A stretch of DNA of 64,000 bases from Uranotaenia lowii. Lineage: Eukaryota; Arthropoda; Insecta; Diptera; Culicidae. Numbering within the stretch: the first letter of the stretch is position 1; each line of letters starts with the position of its first letter. Shown here piece by piece: positions 24,968 to 35,814 of the stretch. A program made the position numbers and the translations under genes. Where the stretch lies: positions 149,546,843-149,610,842 of the forward strand of contig NC_073693.1 of NCBI RefSeq assembly GCF_029784155.1, given 5' to 3'. The notes under the pieces were generated by a model. That model had not been told where the DNA came from and ran no database searches. It saw only the letters and a list, made by a program, of their open reading frames with translations.

Positions 24968-26040
24968 ATGAGATTCAGATTCAGAATTCAGATTCAGAAT
25001 TCAGATTCAGAATTCAGATTCAGAATTCAGATTCAGAATTCAGATTCAGAATTCAGATTCAGAATTCAGATTCAGAATTCAGATTCAGAATTCAGATTCA
25101 GAATTCAGGTTCAGAATTCAGATTCAGAATTCAGATACAGAATTCAGATTCAGAATTCAGATTCAGAATTCAGATTCAGAATTCAGATTCAGAATTCAGA
25201 TTCAGAATTCAGAATTCAGATTCAGAATTCAGATTCTGAATTCAGATTCAGAATTCAGATTCAGAATTCAGATTCAGAATTCAGATTCAGAATTCAGATT
25301 CAGAATTCAGATTCAGAATTCAGATTCAGAATTCAGATTCAGAATTCAGATTCAGAATTCAGATTCAGAATTCAGATTCAGAATTTAGATTCAGAATTCA
25401 GATTCAGAATTCAGATTCAGAATTCAGATTCAGAATTTAGATTCAGAATTCAGATTCAGAATTCAGATTCAGAATTCAGATTCAGAATTCAGATTCAGAA
25501 TTCAGATTCAGAATTCAGATTCAGAATTCAGATTCAGAATTCAGATTCAGAATTCAGATTCAGAATTCAGATTCAGAATTCAGATTCAGAATTCAGATTC
25601 AGAATTCAGATTCAGAATTCAGATTCAGAATTCAGATTCAGAATTCAGATTCAGAATTCAGATTCAGAATTCAGATTCAGAATTCAGATTCAGAATTCAG
25701 ATTCAGAATTCAGATTCAGAATTCAGATTCAGAATTCAGATTCAGAATTCAGATTCAGAATTCAGATTCAGAATTCAGATTCAGAATTCAGATTCAGAAT
25801 TCAGATTCAGAATTCAGATTCAGAATTCAGATTCAGAATTCAGATTCAGAATTCAGATTCAGAATTCAGATTCAGAATTCAGATTCAGAATTCAGATTCA
25901 GAATTCAGATTCAGAATTCAGATTCAGAATTCAGATTCAGAATTCAGATTCAGAATTCAGATTCAGAATACAAATTTAGAATTCAAATTCAGAGTTCAAA
26001 TTCAGAATTCAGATTGAGAATTCAGATTTAGAATTCTGAT
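24968..26040 (+). repeat. 13-bp minisatellite array, copy B part 2
   Basis: About 75-80 units of CAGATTCAGAATT, with rare variants (GGTTCAG, GATACAG, GAATTTAG) and a degenerate tail that matches the tail of copy A. The translation shows a 13-residue period, confirming the unit length. Confidence 0.95.
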
Positions 26041-26087
26041 TAAGAATTCGGATTAAAGATCAACCTGGAATTTGAATATATTCAAAT

Positions 26088-26500
26088 ATTAGACTAAGTG
26101 TTGTAACTCAAAATTAAAACTTTAGAATCAGAATAAGATTTCAGATTTAGTTTCCAGAATGAGATTAATCATTTAATAGTCATATTACTTTCCCCTCCTT
26201 TTGTGGGAATTTTTCCTCTATGCATGGTTGAGCTCTAAAAAAGGTATCATGCTAGGGCACGCGTCACGGCTATCCATCAATATTGTAGTTGGTTTTACTT
26301 ATTCAGTAAAAAAAAGCATAAAAAAACAGTAAGAACCGTGACCAGCAACGTGAAAGTTCTGGTTGCTACCACGGCACCATTTCAGCGTGTTATAAATCTT
26401 GGAAATTCTACTGTTTAAATACCATTCTTTCCATACATAAAATGAGCTCCTTACATACCAGTTCGCTTTTCCCCAAAAAAACGTACCAGGCATCATTTTT
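26088..26500. repeat. Direct repeat R, right copy (413 bp)
   Basis: Matches 22876-23293, with a 5-bp deletion that damages the B-box of its tRNA-like segment (26330-26384). It starts exactly where repeat E ends and continues into unrelated sequence at 26501. Confidence 0.85.
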
Positions 26501-27317
26501 TTATATTGAGATTGGAATTTTTCGTGTTTGAATATCTGAAATCATTCTTATATGATTCAGAGGGAAGGAATCTATCATGTATATTCTATATTATTTTATA
26601 TATTTCCAAATATAATTTAAACTCTGTTAGAAAGGCTCCAATCCACTGTTAAGTGTATTAAATCGGGTTTTTTTATATATTTACGATGCAAGAGAAAATG
26701 AAAAAATAAATGAGTTTCCTTCGGAATACGTCATTATCAAATCGATAGCTGACAAAACCTTTGGTTGGTTGGTTGGTTGGTTGTTACTGTGTGTGAGTGA
26801 TGAAGTATGTTAGCAATGTCAATAATGTTCACAAAGTTCAATGATGCATTGGAGTGGAGCACATGATCGGATTAAAGGTCATCGGGAAAAGTAAATTTCA
26901 TACCAGAATTTTTAATTTTTAACAAGCGAAAAACGAAGTGTAGATTGCTGAAAGGTTCCACAATTTTTTCTCTGATAAGCTGAAAGTGCTGCCTAGTTTT
27001 GAGTCATTAATACCTCACCTCAAACAACAAACTTTTGCTCGTTCAAGAGCTCGTAACCTGTAAAGCCGGTACCGAGGCAATAAGACAGATAAATTCTATT
27101 TGTTGAAATCCTATTTCAAACAAATTCTATCGGTTGAATCCCATAAAATTTATTCTCGTGGCTAGGTCCCTAGTAGATTAAAGTTTTTATGTGCATGTTG
27201 TTCTGTTAAAAATAAAATAATTTGCCAAAATTCTGCTTCTGTGAAAAAAAAACAACAATTTTCAAAACGAAAACTTTGATTTCCGCTATTTTTAAAAGCC
27301 TTTAGAAGTAATCTTGT
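26501..27317. other. Non-coding DNA with a GGTT microsatellite
   Basis: No gene recognised. A GGTT run lies at about 26763-26782. Confidence 0.5.
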
Positions 27318-28782
27318 ATTCACCCTTTGCAACCTACGATCTGGCCCGCGGGCCGCATGTGGCCCGCGAGATCCTTTTGTGCGGCCCGCGAAGCTTTTTT
27401 CAAATCTTTTTGCCTTAACTTTTTTCTACGATGGATAGTTAGGAAAATTTCAGATTGTTTACTTTTTTCTGCCATTTTAAGCGTTTATTATGTTCTGTTC
27501 GAAGCTTTGAAGCCATTTTGTTTATGACATAACGTAAATAGTGTTTCTTTAATTCAGCATACTTTTTTCCTTATTATTTTACTCCTACCACTTTGAGAGC
27601 AAAATCCATTAAGGTGAATCGGAAGAACAGCCAAAAATAGGAACCTTTACATGATTTAAGGAATTTCGAAGCCCGTTTAGTGGAGTCATTATTTTCATTT
27701 CAAGAAAAAATAATGGTCAATGATAAAAAATATGCTCAGCAGATAACTTTTTCAAAATTATTCCATCCAATTCGGCAAAAAGGCTTGTTCTGTTAGCATT
27801 CAAATACTGACAAAAAAAAATTTAACCAAAAACTTGCGATAAATTTGTTATTTCTGGGTATTGACGAAAATAACGAAAGTTAAATAATAAAGCCTGAGTG
27901 AACGATTTTTGATTGTTTATCAACATGAATCAGTCGGTAACTTTGAACCAACAAAAATTATTAGTTCTTGATAAAAACAATAAATATCTAAAATTCTGTG
28001 ATTTCACCCAAAATATGTTTGACGATTATCTGTGATGATTTTTTCAAAAATTTGATAGAAAACATATCACAATCAACGATAAGTTGAGTTAATTTCACTT
28101 ATAATTCGCAATCCACATTACCAGAGTCAAAATATTGCTTTAGAAATCCTATCGCAATGATATCTAAGTAAGACTCAAAATGATAAAAGTATGGATAAAA
28201 ATTCTAAAACCAAGAATGTAGTTTTGAACATAGTTGCTTAAAAATATGTGAAATTGAACATCCAATACAGAACTTCAATTTTAAAAACGGGGTTTTAAAC
28301 GTGTGTAGGAAAAGTTATAATTGTGAAAAAAATCACAGAAAGTCAAATAACGATTCAACATCCAATGCTAAAAAGAATGTGATTTCTTTAAAAATATATT
28401 TATCACACTCTTAGTTATCAGTGTGATAAGCTCCAGAAGATTTTTAAATGGAAGTGATGACGAATAGTATCACCGGTTTGAACTAGAATGTTGTAAGAAC
28501 GAATGTTAGCCAAAAAGTACTATTAAAAAATTGAGAGAATTTATAAATGACCAAGAATCAGTGAGGCATATTTTCAATACCGGGTATTTAAAAAGCCGTG
28601 TTTAATGACTGTTTTTGAAAACGTGAATTGGTTTTATCTTTCCTTTTTCAGATTTGTTTGTTTGTAGTTCTGAAAAATTATGTGAAGCTCTGATAATTAT
28701 CACAAAAAAAATTAATTGCTGCCCGCCGAGAAGATTTCAAATTTAAATTGGCCCGTTGGTTCAAAAGGTTGCTCACCCCTGA
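27318..28782. mobile_element. hAT-like non-autonomous element, degraded
   Basis: The right end, read inward on the minus strand, is CAGGGGTGAGCAACCTTTTG; the left end contains the matching GCAACCT and then GGCCCGCGGGCCGCATGTGG with repeated GGCCCGCG blocks (27343-27390). GC-rich GGCCCGCGGGCC subterminal sequence behind a CAGGGGTG-type end is typical of many hAT elements. About 1.45 kb; the interior is AT-rich without a recognisable transposase. The left end is decayed, so the exact border is uncertain. Confidence 0.5.
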
Positions 28783-29371
28783 TCTATACTAACCGTTCAA
28801 TCTCATGATGGTTTTGTTTCTTTTCTGTCAGGTTTTGCCAACAGGCATTCCAGTAAAAACGCTTTAAGTGACTCAAAAATATTCAAATTTTGTTTAATTG
28901 CTGTGTCCCTGAAGTTGTTCTCAGTTCCTTTTAAAAGACAAGTATTGAACCGAAAAGTTGCAGAAATTGAAGAAGGAGGAGGATGCAGCCGCCTAAAGTA
29001 CAGATTGAACAAAGTATAAGTGGGAAAAACTGATCAATATCGGTACTAAAAAAAGTGTGCGCCCTCCGATGTGAGATTTAAAGCATAAAGTAGAAATATT
29101 TCTAACAAAAACCGATAAATATTTTTATCAAATTTGTTCATGAATTATCATAAGATTACCATCATTCGCTAAATAGAAAGTATTTCGATCAAACGAAAGG
29201 TTTTTGAGACACACGCATTCATAACTGTCCCATTTCTAAATGAATAAGCTTTATTACCTACTTTATTTTTCAAACTACTATTACACTACTATACTGTAGC
29301 GGACAGCTTCAGCTCTGTTGAGGCTATTCGTTCAATGAAGTCCAGAAAGAAACACCATACTTCCCTGAGAA
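28783..29371. other. Non-coding DNA
   Basis: No gene recognised. A 69-residue minus frame at 28803-29012 has no known motif. Confidence 0.45.
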
Positions 29372-29373
29372 TA

Positions 29374-31161
29374 GGGTAACGGACCTATTTTGGACCGCTT
29401 TGGGAAGTGGCTATGCAATTTTCTGGAATAAGAAAGCATATGTTACAATATTCGACTGCTTTATCCGTTCATAACGAAAATCAAGGCTTTTTCTATCGAA
29501 ACATGTCGTCGTTTGTTGCAATGTAACAAGATTTAAGCCTAAAAACACGTTTCTTCAATCACTACTGTGGTCAGTATTTTGGACCGCCAGGTTTTTATTT
29601 TGGACCACCCTTTGGACCTATTTTGGACCACCCTTAAACTAAATAAGTTTTTTTTTCTAAATTTTGCTATATTTCGACAGCGATTGATGCGCAATTATGC
29701 GAATTATTCAGATAATTTTGTCTTTTCTTATTGTTATAGACTAGTCTAGTTTTGTTTGTTCGATAAGAATGAAAACAGTAAAATTCCTGTTATATAGAAC
29801 ACACTAAATGTTATGAAAATTCTGACAGCACACTGAAATCTTGACGAAATTTGTTCTGCAGTGTTCAATTCTGGCCAGTTGGCTTATCTTTAGGCTCAAT
29901 TTTCAGAACGCAAATCTCCTTCAGGCGACCCAATGATAAGTTGAGAAAGTCTGACATCATGAACATCGCGACATCAATTGATGCATTTTGACTTCCAAAA
30001 CCTTAGTGGATTTGGTTTGGCTTCAGTTCTGTAGATAGATTCAAAAAGATAAAAATGTGCGAGATTTATGCTATCTTTTTAGCCACATTTTTTCACAAAA
30101 ATCAGTTTAAGTTTGATACTAAATTTGTTCTAGGATAAAATTTATCGTTGGAGTAATTCCAACAGTTTTTTTTTAATTGCATAACTACAGGGGCTGAAAA
30201 TCTAGATTTTTAGTACTTTATCGCTTCTAAAAATTGCACATTTCAACAACCTTTTCCCAAGTTTTGAAACATATATAGCTATAATTAAGTATATTATTTA
30301 ATAAAATTATTCTAATATTAACTGAGATATTTTAATTTTACAAAAATTAAACTCGTTGCATATTTGCCGATTTGTTGTCGTTTTTTCCAAACCCCTCCTT
30401 TAGACGAGTTTTATTTTTCGTTTCTTCTACCTACCCAAATTTTTTTTCTCGAAAATCATTCCTGAATGCACTCATTTTACTGGCAATCCTAAATGGTTGA
30501 AACTTTTAGATCCAACTTTAAACAATCATGAAGCATAAAAAACAATAACATAATAAAAAATTGGTGCTTTGGCGAGCTGATTGAATAAAATCATGCTTAA
30601 ATTTCAAATTTTATTCATAATGAGTGATTGAAATAGTGTTCATAATTCTTTCATATCGTACAACGTCTTATTACGTTCATGAACATTTAACATCAAGTTA
30701 AATGTCCAGGTTATGGTGAGTGGTCCAAAATAAGTCCCTAAGGAATAAAGTAGGACCTATTTTCGACATGGGTCAAATTACTATTAAAACCAGTTGTTTT
30801 GCTTTTTCGAGCTTGCAAAATAGTTTTCACGTGTTTTATCATAGCTGTGAACATGTTTGTATTTGTAAAATTCATCACAGCTATGCAGCAAACCTCCTGA
30901 AAGTTGGCTCCAATAATGGCACGTCCTCCTGAAATGGCCCTGATTCGGTCCAACTGTGAAAAATCAAAACTTAATTTTCAATTTTCTCTCCGTTACCAGC
31001 ATACTTAAATAAAATTTTAGATGTGATTAGAATCATAAGAAGTAGCTTTAACTATATTTGTTCAAAATTTTTATGAATAACATGATTTATGAGAGAAATA
31101 TTGGCAAAAAGCTACAAGGTGGTCCAAAATATGTACCCGGTCCAAAATAAGTCCGTTACCC
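29374..31161. mobile_element. TA-flanked 1.79-kb element with subterminal repeats
   Basis: TA lies on both sides (29372-29373, 31162-31163). The ends are inverted over 23 bp with one mismatch: GGGTAACGGACCTATTTTGG on the left and CCAAAATAAGTCCGTTACCC on the right. The motif TTTTGGACC, or its inverse GGTCCAAAA, recurs near both ends (29390s, 29577-29632, 30720, 31128-31147); such clusters in DNA transposons can be transposase-binding sites. No transposase frame was found, so it is non-autonomous or heavily decayed. Confidence 0.75.
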
Positions 31162-31163
31162 TA

Positions 31164-31878
31164 TACGGGTATCGTTGAGTGTACGCCGCTTTTCCATCAC
31201 CTTTATCTGGGTTCCATCACATTGTTCTATTAGGATATATTGACAGTTCTACACGAACACCACTTTAGAAGAAGGCCTCAGCCTTAACCTCAAACCATGG
31301 GAGAACAGAATCGATTTTTGAGAAGGGCGAGCGGTAAACACGATTTTCCGGTACAAATATCGATAAATTCGCCCTGTGGAACTGCGATACACAGATGTTC
31401 GTGTTTTGATTTTTTTAGGTGTTCAGTGGTGCCAAGTGCATTGATATTTATAAAATGGTTATATTTTTTTGATTGCATTGTTATTGAAAAACCTTTTAAT
31501 AAGTATTGAGAATTTGCTACTTTCCCGTAGATTTCTATTCGAATATGAAAATAAACGCATAATTTATCTGAACGAAACAACAACTTACTGTATCGCACAC
31601 TTAAATGATGTAGCGAATTATGTGGAAATGTTTTAAATTATCAGAGCATGTAGGCGATTATTTTCAAAGTCAACGTAGTTTCATTAATCTATTGGTTTGT
31701 AACAATGAATGATTTTGCATTTGTTAGGAAGTTAGAAACAACTCTTTTTTAATCTACCAAGCCGTACATGAAAATATATTTTAGATGTTTTGAATTCACC
31801 TTGAAAATTCATTAGCAAAAGATGGCTTATCTTCATCCATTTATGAACGCCCCGTAATGTTAATAGTTAAAAAATTAA
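31164..31878. other. AT-rich non-coding DNA
   Basis: Frames on both strands at 31290-31598 overlap each other and have no recognisable motif. Confidence 0.45.
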
Positions 31879-32214
31879 ATAAATTCAGTAATAATTACTT
31901 TTAAACAAGCAAATACTGATTTTAATAACGCACCTAGCATCACTGGTGAGGCCGTCAGCAAATCAAAATTTGAGGTTATGGCTGAGGCCAATTTTTCGCC
32001 AATACTATCGTCCGTATATACCCTTATAAATGGCATTGAAAAGGCAGACTCACTAGCAAAAGTGGGTGCGTTCGATGGCAATATTTATCAGCGTGAAAGT
32101 GTCTTCAACGAATTTAACTTTATGGTTAGGAGAAACTCTCTTTTAAACTGTAAGCGCAAATGGGACGAGGAAAACTTACAAGGACGTTTGTATTCCGCGT
32201 ACGGTTCGAAGTAA
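31879..32214 (+). pseudogene. Unidentified protein-like open frame, probably partial
   Basis: An open frame of 111 codons runs from just after a stop at 31876-31878 to a stop at 32212-32214. The first ATG is at 31978, but the upstream part (about 25 codons before it) looks equally protein-like. The composition is balanced and unlike the Phe/Leu/Lys-rich chance frames nearby: it contains the stretches ITGEAVSKSKFEVMAEANF and GAFDGNIYQRESVFNEF and ends KWDEENLQGRLYSAYGSK. I do not recognise the family. There is no signal peptide or membrane segment, and no flanking exon was found. It may be a relic of a captured gene, a decayed exon or a piece of a transposon protein. The neighbouring SINE and MITE fragments show that the locus is an insertion hotspot. 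Confidence 0.4.
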
Positions 32215-32244
32215 AAAATGGAATCATAAGATGTCGCTTCTCTT

Positions 32245-32445
32245 ATAGGCAGATTCACAAACATATCGGATCTCAGTGAAACTGAATATTTCCATCATAT
32301 CTTTCATGGATATGATGGAGAGCATCTTGCAAATGCTTAAACCACCATCCCACAGATAGATTACTATATTTGCCGTGATCGAGATTCGATCTCATGACCT
32401 CTGACCTAGAAGACTTGAAAGCTATCCTCTCGGTCGGCGGTTAAA
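32245..32445 (-). mobile_element. tRNA-derived SINE, family A, copy 1
   Basis: Read on the minus strand, a tRNA-like head (32371-32441) has A-box-like GAGAGGATAGC and B-box-like GATCGAATCTCG segments, followed by a body that includes CTGTGGGATGGTGG and CCATCATATCCATG. The head and body align in order with 35048-35283. No clear A tail survives. Confidence 0.65.
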
Positions 32446-32451
32446 TTGTTA

Positions 32452-32663
32452 GTTTTTCAATGCCAAAAGACATAAGCATATTAAACAGCTAATAATCACA
32501 AAGTTGTTCAGCGGAAAATTCTTTTAGAGTATTTATACCTGTGTAGAAAAACCAAAACCACGTTAATTCTGCAAAAAAATCAAGGATAAGTTTTGAACCA
32601 AACGGAACCTTTTGAAACCCCAGGGTAAGAAAAATTCACAAATGACCCCAAATCGACTCAGTC
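32452..32663. mobile_element. MITE fragment, GACTGAGTCG family (right half)
   Basis: Matches the right arm of the element at 50983-52078, including AAACAGCTAATAA, ACAAAGTTGTTCAGCGGAAA-type sequence and the terminal CCCCAAATCGACTCAGTC, followed by TA at 32664-32665. The left half is missing. Confidence 0.7.
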
Positions 32664-32665
32664 TA

Positions 32666-33298
32666 ATGTCCAATCTATCTACATTTACGTTCCTCAAACT
32701 CGATTTCTAGCGCCTTTTGATGGCACCGGCGATGTAGTTCAACGTTTGAGATCCAATTGGCAGGCCACCAAGCACGGATGATACTCCCCAGGCAGCGATT
32801 TAGAAAGACACGCAAACGCAAACCGGGCTTTTCTGATCCGGGTTTCGATATCTTTCTTGGTACCAAAATCAGGCGTTATCTAGCTAGCAAGATACTGGAA
32901 GCACTTTACATTCTAAGCTTGTTGCCCAGCTACTACGAAATTGGAAGGATTTTCTGTGTTGATCTTCATCGACTTGATCTTTCCGAAATTGATTTTGAGA
33001 CCTGCTGCATTGAAGCTTTCGGTGAGGTCGTCGACATTGCCTCTCCGGTTGTCTTTGGACGAGTAAAACAATACCCTCAACAAGGTTTAGCTGTTCTATT
33101 TTCGAAGGATTCCTCGGCAATCCTCAGTTTGGTCAACACAGTCAAGATCTCGTCCTTTACGATGAGAAAGAGTAGCGATGATACGATATATCCCTGTCTC
33201 ACTCCAGCATCCGGGATCGAATGGAACAAGACACCGTAGTGTAGGATCTTGTTTGAAAATGCCTCGTATTGTGCTTCGATGAGATAGACTAGTTTGGT
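32666..33298 (-). pseudogene. Decayed non-LTR reverse transcriptase fragment
   Basis: On the minus strand this aligns with the 3' half of the reverse transcriptase of the element at 47713-50215. Recognisable pieces are LIEAQYE-type sequence at the upstream end (near 33290), the GVRQG-like region near 33200, and the C-terminal FLNRCLGSIIRAWWPANWI and ELHRRCHQKALEIE blocks near 32700-32830. Several frameshifts and stops break it, and a segment between the thumb-like region and the FLNRCL block is deleted relative to the longer copy. It cannot encode an enzyme. It abuts the terminus of the MITE fragment to its left. Confidence 0.8.
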
Positions 33299-33299
33299 A

Positions 33300-35030
33300 C
33301 ATCTCTAATAATTATTAATTTTTTTTTGTCCCTCAAAGATGCATTGGTTAATATTCTATTGAAAGAATTTTTTTTTCTAAATGGGAGAAGTTATTGGGTC
33401 ATGTATTGCAATTTAATGTATTTTTTAACTGTTAACAGTTTTTCAACGTTATTCAAAAGGCATATTTTCTTTTAAAAATAAAAAGCCCTCACGCCAGGCG
33501 GCTTCTAGGGGAAGATTTCTTTTGAACGGTTTGCCAACCCAGAAAAAAAATGTTTCCGCGTCTATTAAAGACCGTTCGTTTTGAATATATTAAGCTAAGG
33601 TATCAACCTATTTGACCCAACAAAGATAAACACTCTCCGGCTAAAGATTGCGATTATCCATCATAGGCCATTATCCGGTAAACGGCTGCCGCTAGTATAG
33701 TATCGTAGTTAGTTGGTTCATCCATTGGAGTTCTTTGGAGGATGCTCCAAAGACGTCGCGGAACCTAGGGCTGAAGAGGAGGAAGAAGGGACCACAAACT
33801 ATAAACGGCAAGCGAGCGAAACGCTTCTTGCCCAGGTTGTGTGATCTTCGTGTTCGTTTCGTGCATCACATGAAAGTGAGAGTTTCGGTGGGTTGTCACG
33901 TTCAGGGCGTTTGGCGGATCGACTGACTGGTTGTTGTTGTTTGGCCGCTTCCAGGTAATAACGATGGTTTGGTGATGCGTTCACGATCGCGATATAATTA
34001 AGCTCTTTGTCCGGGCGCCAGTTGCCGCCACCGATGGACAACAGCGTCTTCTTTTGCTTCTCGGTCGTAAGTCATCTCTCCGCCAAATGTTGATGCTGTT
34101 GTTATTGTTGTTGTCGTCGATCGTCTTCGTTTTCTTGGCTCCCGCAGCTGGTGCTACCTAACTATACTTACGAATGGTCTTCTGGCCGTGATTTCCAAGA
34201 TAGCCATTTGCGTGCCGCCTTGGCATCCATCAGCTCTACTGCATAGACATTTAGCCGACGATTAGTACGTGGAATGGCAAAACATTTTTATAGGTCCATG
34301 CTCCTCGTCTGGTCATTGAAAGCGATAGTTTTCCAATCAAGTTGTGTCACTTTCGGAGCTGAGGCATGCCAAATTTTGCAGCTTCCTGCCAGGGGGTTTA
34401 TGGTCTGTTTCTTTCACGTCGTAAATCTGTTTTAGATTTTACTATTGCACTTTGAGGCGTTATAGCACTCAGTGACGATCTGAGACTGCGAAATTCCGTT
34501 TCGCGTGTGAGAAGTGAGTATCTTGTTTTTCCACTTATGGATTTGTGAAGCTTATGTGATCATAAATTTTATGGTACGGATCTTCCCAAATTCGCGCGAA
34601 GCAAATTCGTGATTTACATTATGATGAGACTTAATTCTCCGGCTTACATTCGTAATAACTTACTAAAATATTTATAAATGATGTTATCTCGGCGAAATCC
34701 ATCATTGATCCATCAGAAAATCACTAATCCATTTATCATAAACATAAATATTGAGTAAAAACGACGAAGAATAAATTCCGTTGTAATTTTAAACTGCCAT
34801 TATTGATCGAAAATAAAATAATGTGAAAAATAGTTTTAAAAAAAATCAATATTAGAAATGCTTCATGCATTTTTATGGCAATGTAGATGTTTGGACGAAA
34901 TTTTATCATCGGATTAAACGGACCATGAAAAATAGCCTAGCAAATATCATTTGAATCGAAGGTGTTTTAAAGCGGTTTCGTTTAATTTTCTATCAATCAC
35001 TTTGTGCAACCAAAGTATTTATGTAAAATA
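33300..35030. other. Non-coding DNA, GC-richer at 33480-34450
   Basis: No coding gene recognised. At 33700-34200 the G+C content rises and CAA/TTG triplet runs occur (33930-33941, 34093-34114). A plus-strand donor-like CAG|GTAATA at 33954/33955 and an acceptor-like TTGGCTCCCGCAG ending at 34147 would bound a 193-bp intron, but neither flank shows a convincing coding frame, so any transcript would be untranslated here. A minus-strand frame of about 90 codons overlaps the same interval. Confidence 0.3.
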
Positions 35031-35036
35031 ACTGTA

Positions 35037-35283
35037 TTTTTTTTTTAAATGAACACAAACACATACAGGATCTCAATGAAACTTGATGTTTCCTCGAAGA
35101 GATTCCTTTTTCTTAACTCTAAGCGTACATCCTTTGTGGATATGATGGCTAGCATCTTACAAATGCTAAAACCACCAACCCACAGAAAGTGTACTATGCA
35201 TGCCGTGACCGGGATTCGATCTCATACCCGCTGGCTTAGAAGACTTGAAGGCTATCCTTTACACCACGGGCTGCGGCACTACC
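35037..35283 (-). mobile_element. tRNA-derived SINE, family A, copy 2
   Basis: On the minus strand a tRNA-like head (35201-35275) has A-box-like TGGTGTAAAGGATAGCC and B-box-like GATCGAATCCCGG segments. A body shared with 32245-32445 follows, and an A tail appears as a T run at 35037-35046 on the plus strand. This is the better preserved of the two copies. No target duplication was confirmed. Confidence 0.7.
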
Positions 35284-35470
35284 AAGAAGTTATTGAAGTT
35301 ATTGGAAGCAATACTACCATTAGAATTGCTTTCAATAACTTCAAATCACACTTTAAATTTTATTTCTCCGTATAAATGTTTACTTAGTTTTGATAAGTGC
35401 GGTTATAATTACAAAAATAGCAATAATGAAAAAAAAACTACAAATATCAAACACACAAAAAATTCAAAAA

Positions 35471-35808
35471 ATGACAAAAATGACAAAAATGACAAAAATG
35501 ACAAAAATGACAAAAATGACAAAAATGACAAAAATGACAAAAATGACAAAAATGACAAAAATGACAAAAATGACAAAAATGACAAAAATGACAAAATTGA
35601 CAAAAATGACAAAAATGACAAAAATGACAAAAATGACAAAAATGACAAAAATGACAAAAATGACAAAAATGACAAAATTGACAAAAATGACAAAAATGAC
35701 AAAAATGACAAAAATGACAAAAATGACAAAAATGACAAAAATGACAAAAATGACCAAAATGACAAAAATGACAAAAATGACAAAAATGACAAAAATGACA
35801 AAAATGAC
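35471..35808 (+). repeat. 9-bp minisatellite (ATGACAAAA)n
   Basis: About 37 units of ATGACAAAA. Since the unit is three codons long and lacks stops, several frames on both strands stay open (for example Asn-Asp-Lys repeats); these are artefacts. The variant GACAAAATTG occurs at 35590 and again at 35671, exactly 81 bp or nine units apart, which indicates that a block of nine units was duplicated. Confidence 0.95.
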
Positions 35809-35814
35809 CGCAAT

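Larger units (their letters stand above)
23294..26088. mobile_element. Composite minisatellite-bearing repeat E, copy B
   Basis: The same head, tRNA-like segment (23683-23750) and palindrome (23935-23970) as copy A, followed by a minisatellite that is interrupted by about 450 bp of unrelated sequence (24518-24967) and then resumes for about 1 kb. The right end matches copy A to GAATATATTCAAATA. The unit lies exactly between two direct repeats R. The long open frame at 24968-26017 is produced by the array and is not a gene. Confidence 0.75.

Noticed and set aside
24968..26017. 349-residue open frame
   Set aside because: It is produced entirely by the 13-bp minisatellite; the protein has a 13-residue period and no stop arises by chance of the unit. 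Not a gene.
22876..26500. LTR retrotransposon with 415-bp LTRs
   Set aside because: The direct repeats lack TG...CA ends, no primer-binding site or polypurine tract is seen, and the interior is a minisatellite composite with no gag or pol.
35471..35808. CRISPR array
   Set aside because: Units are contiguous 9-mers with no spacers; a minisatellite in a eukaryotic genome.
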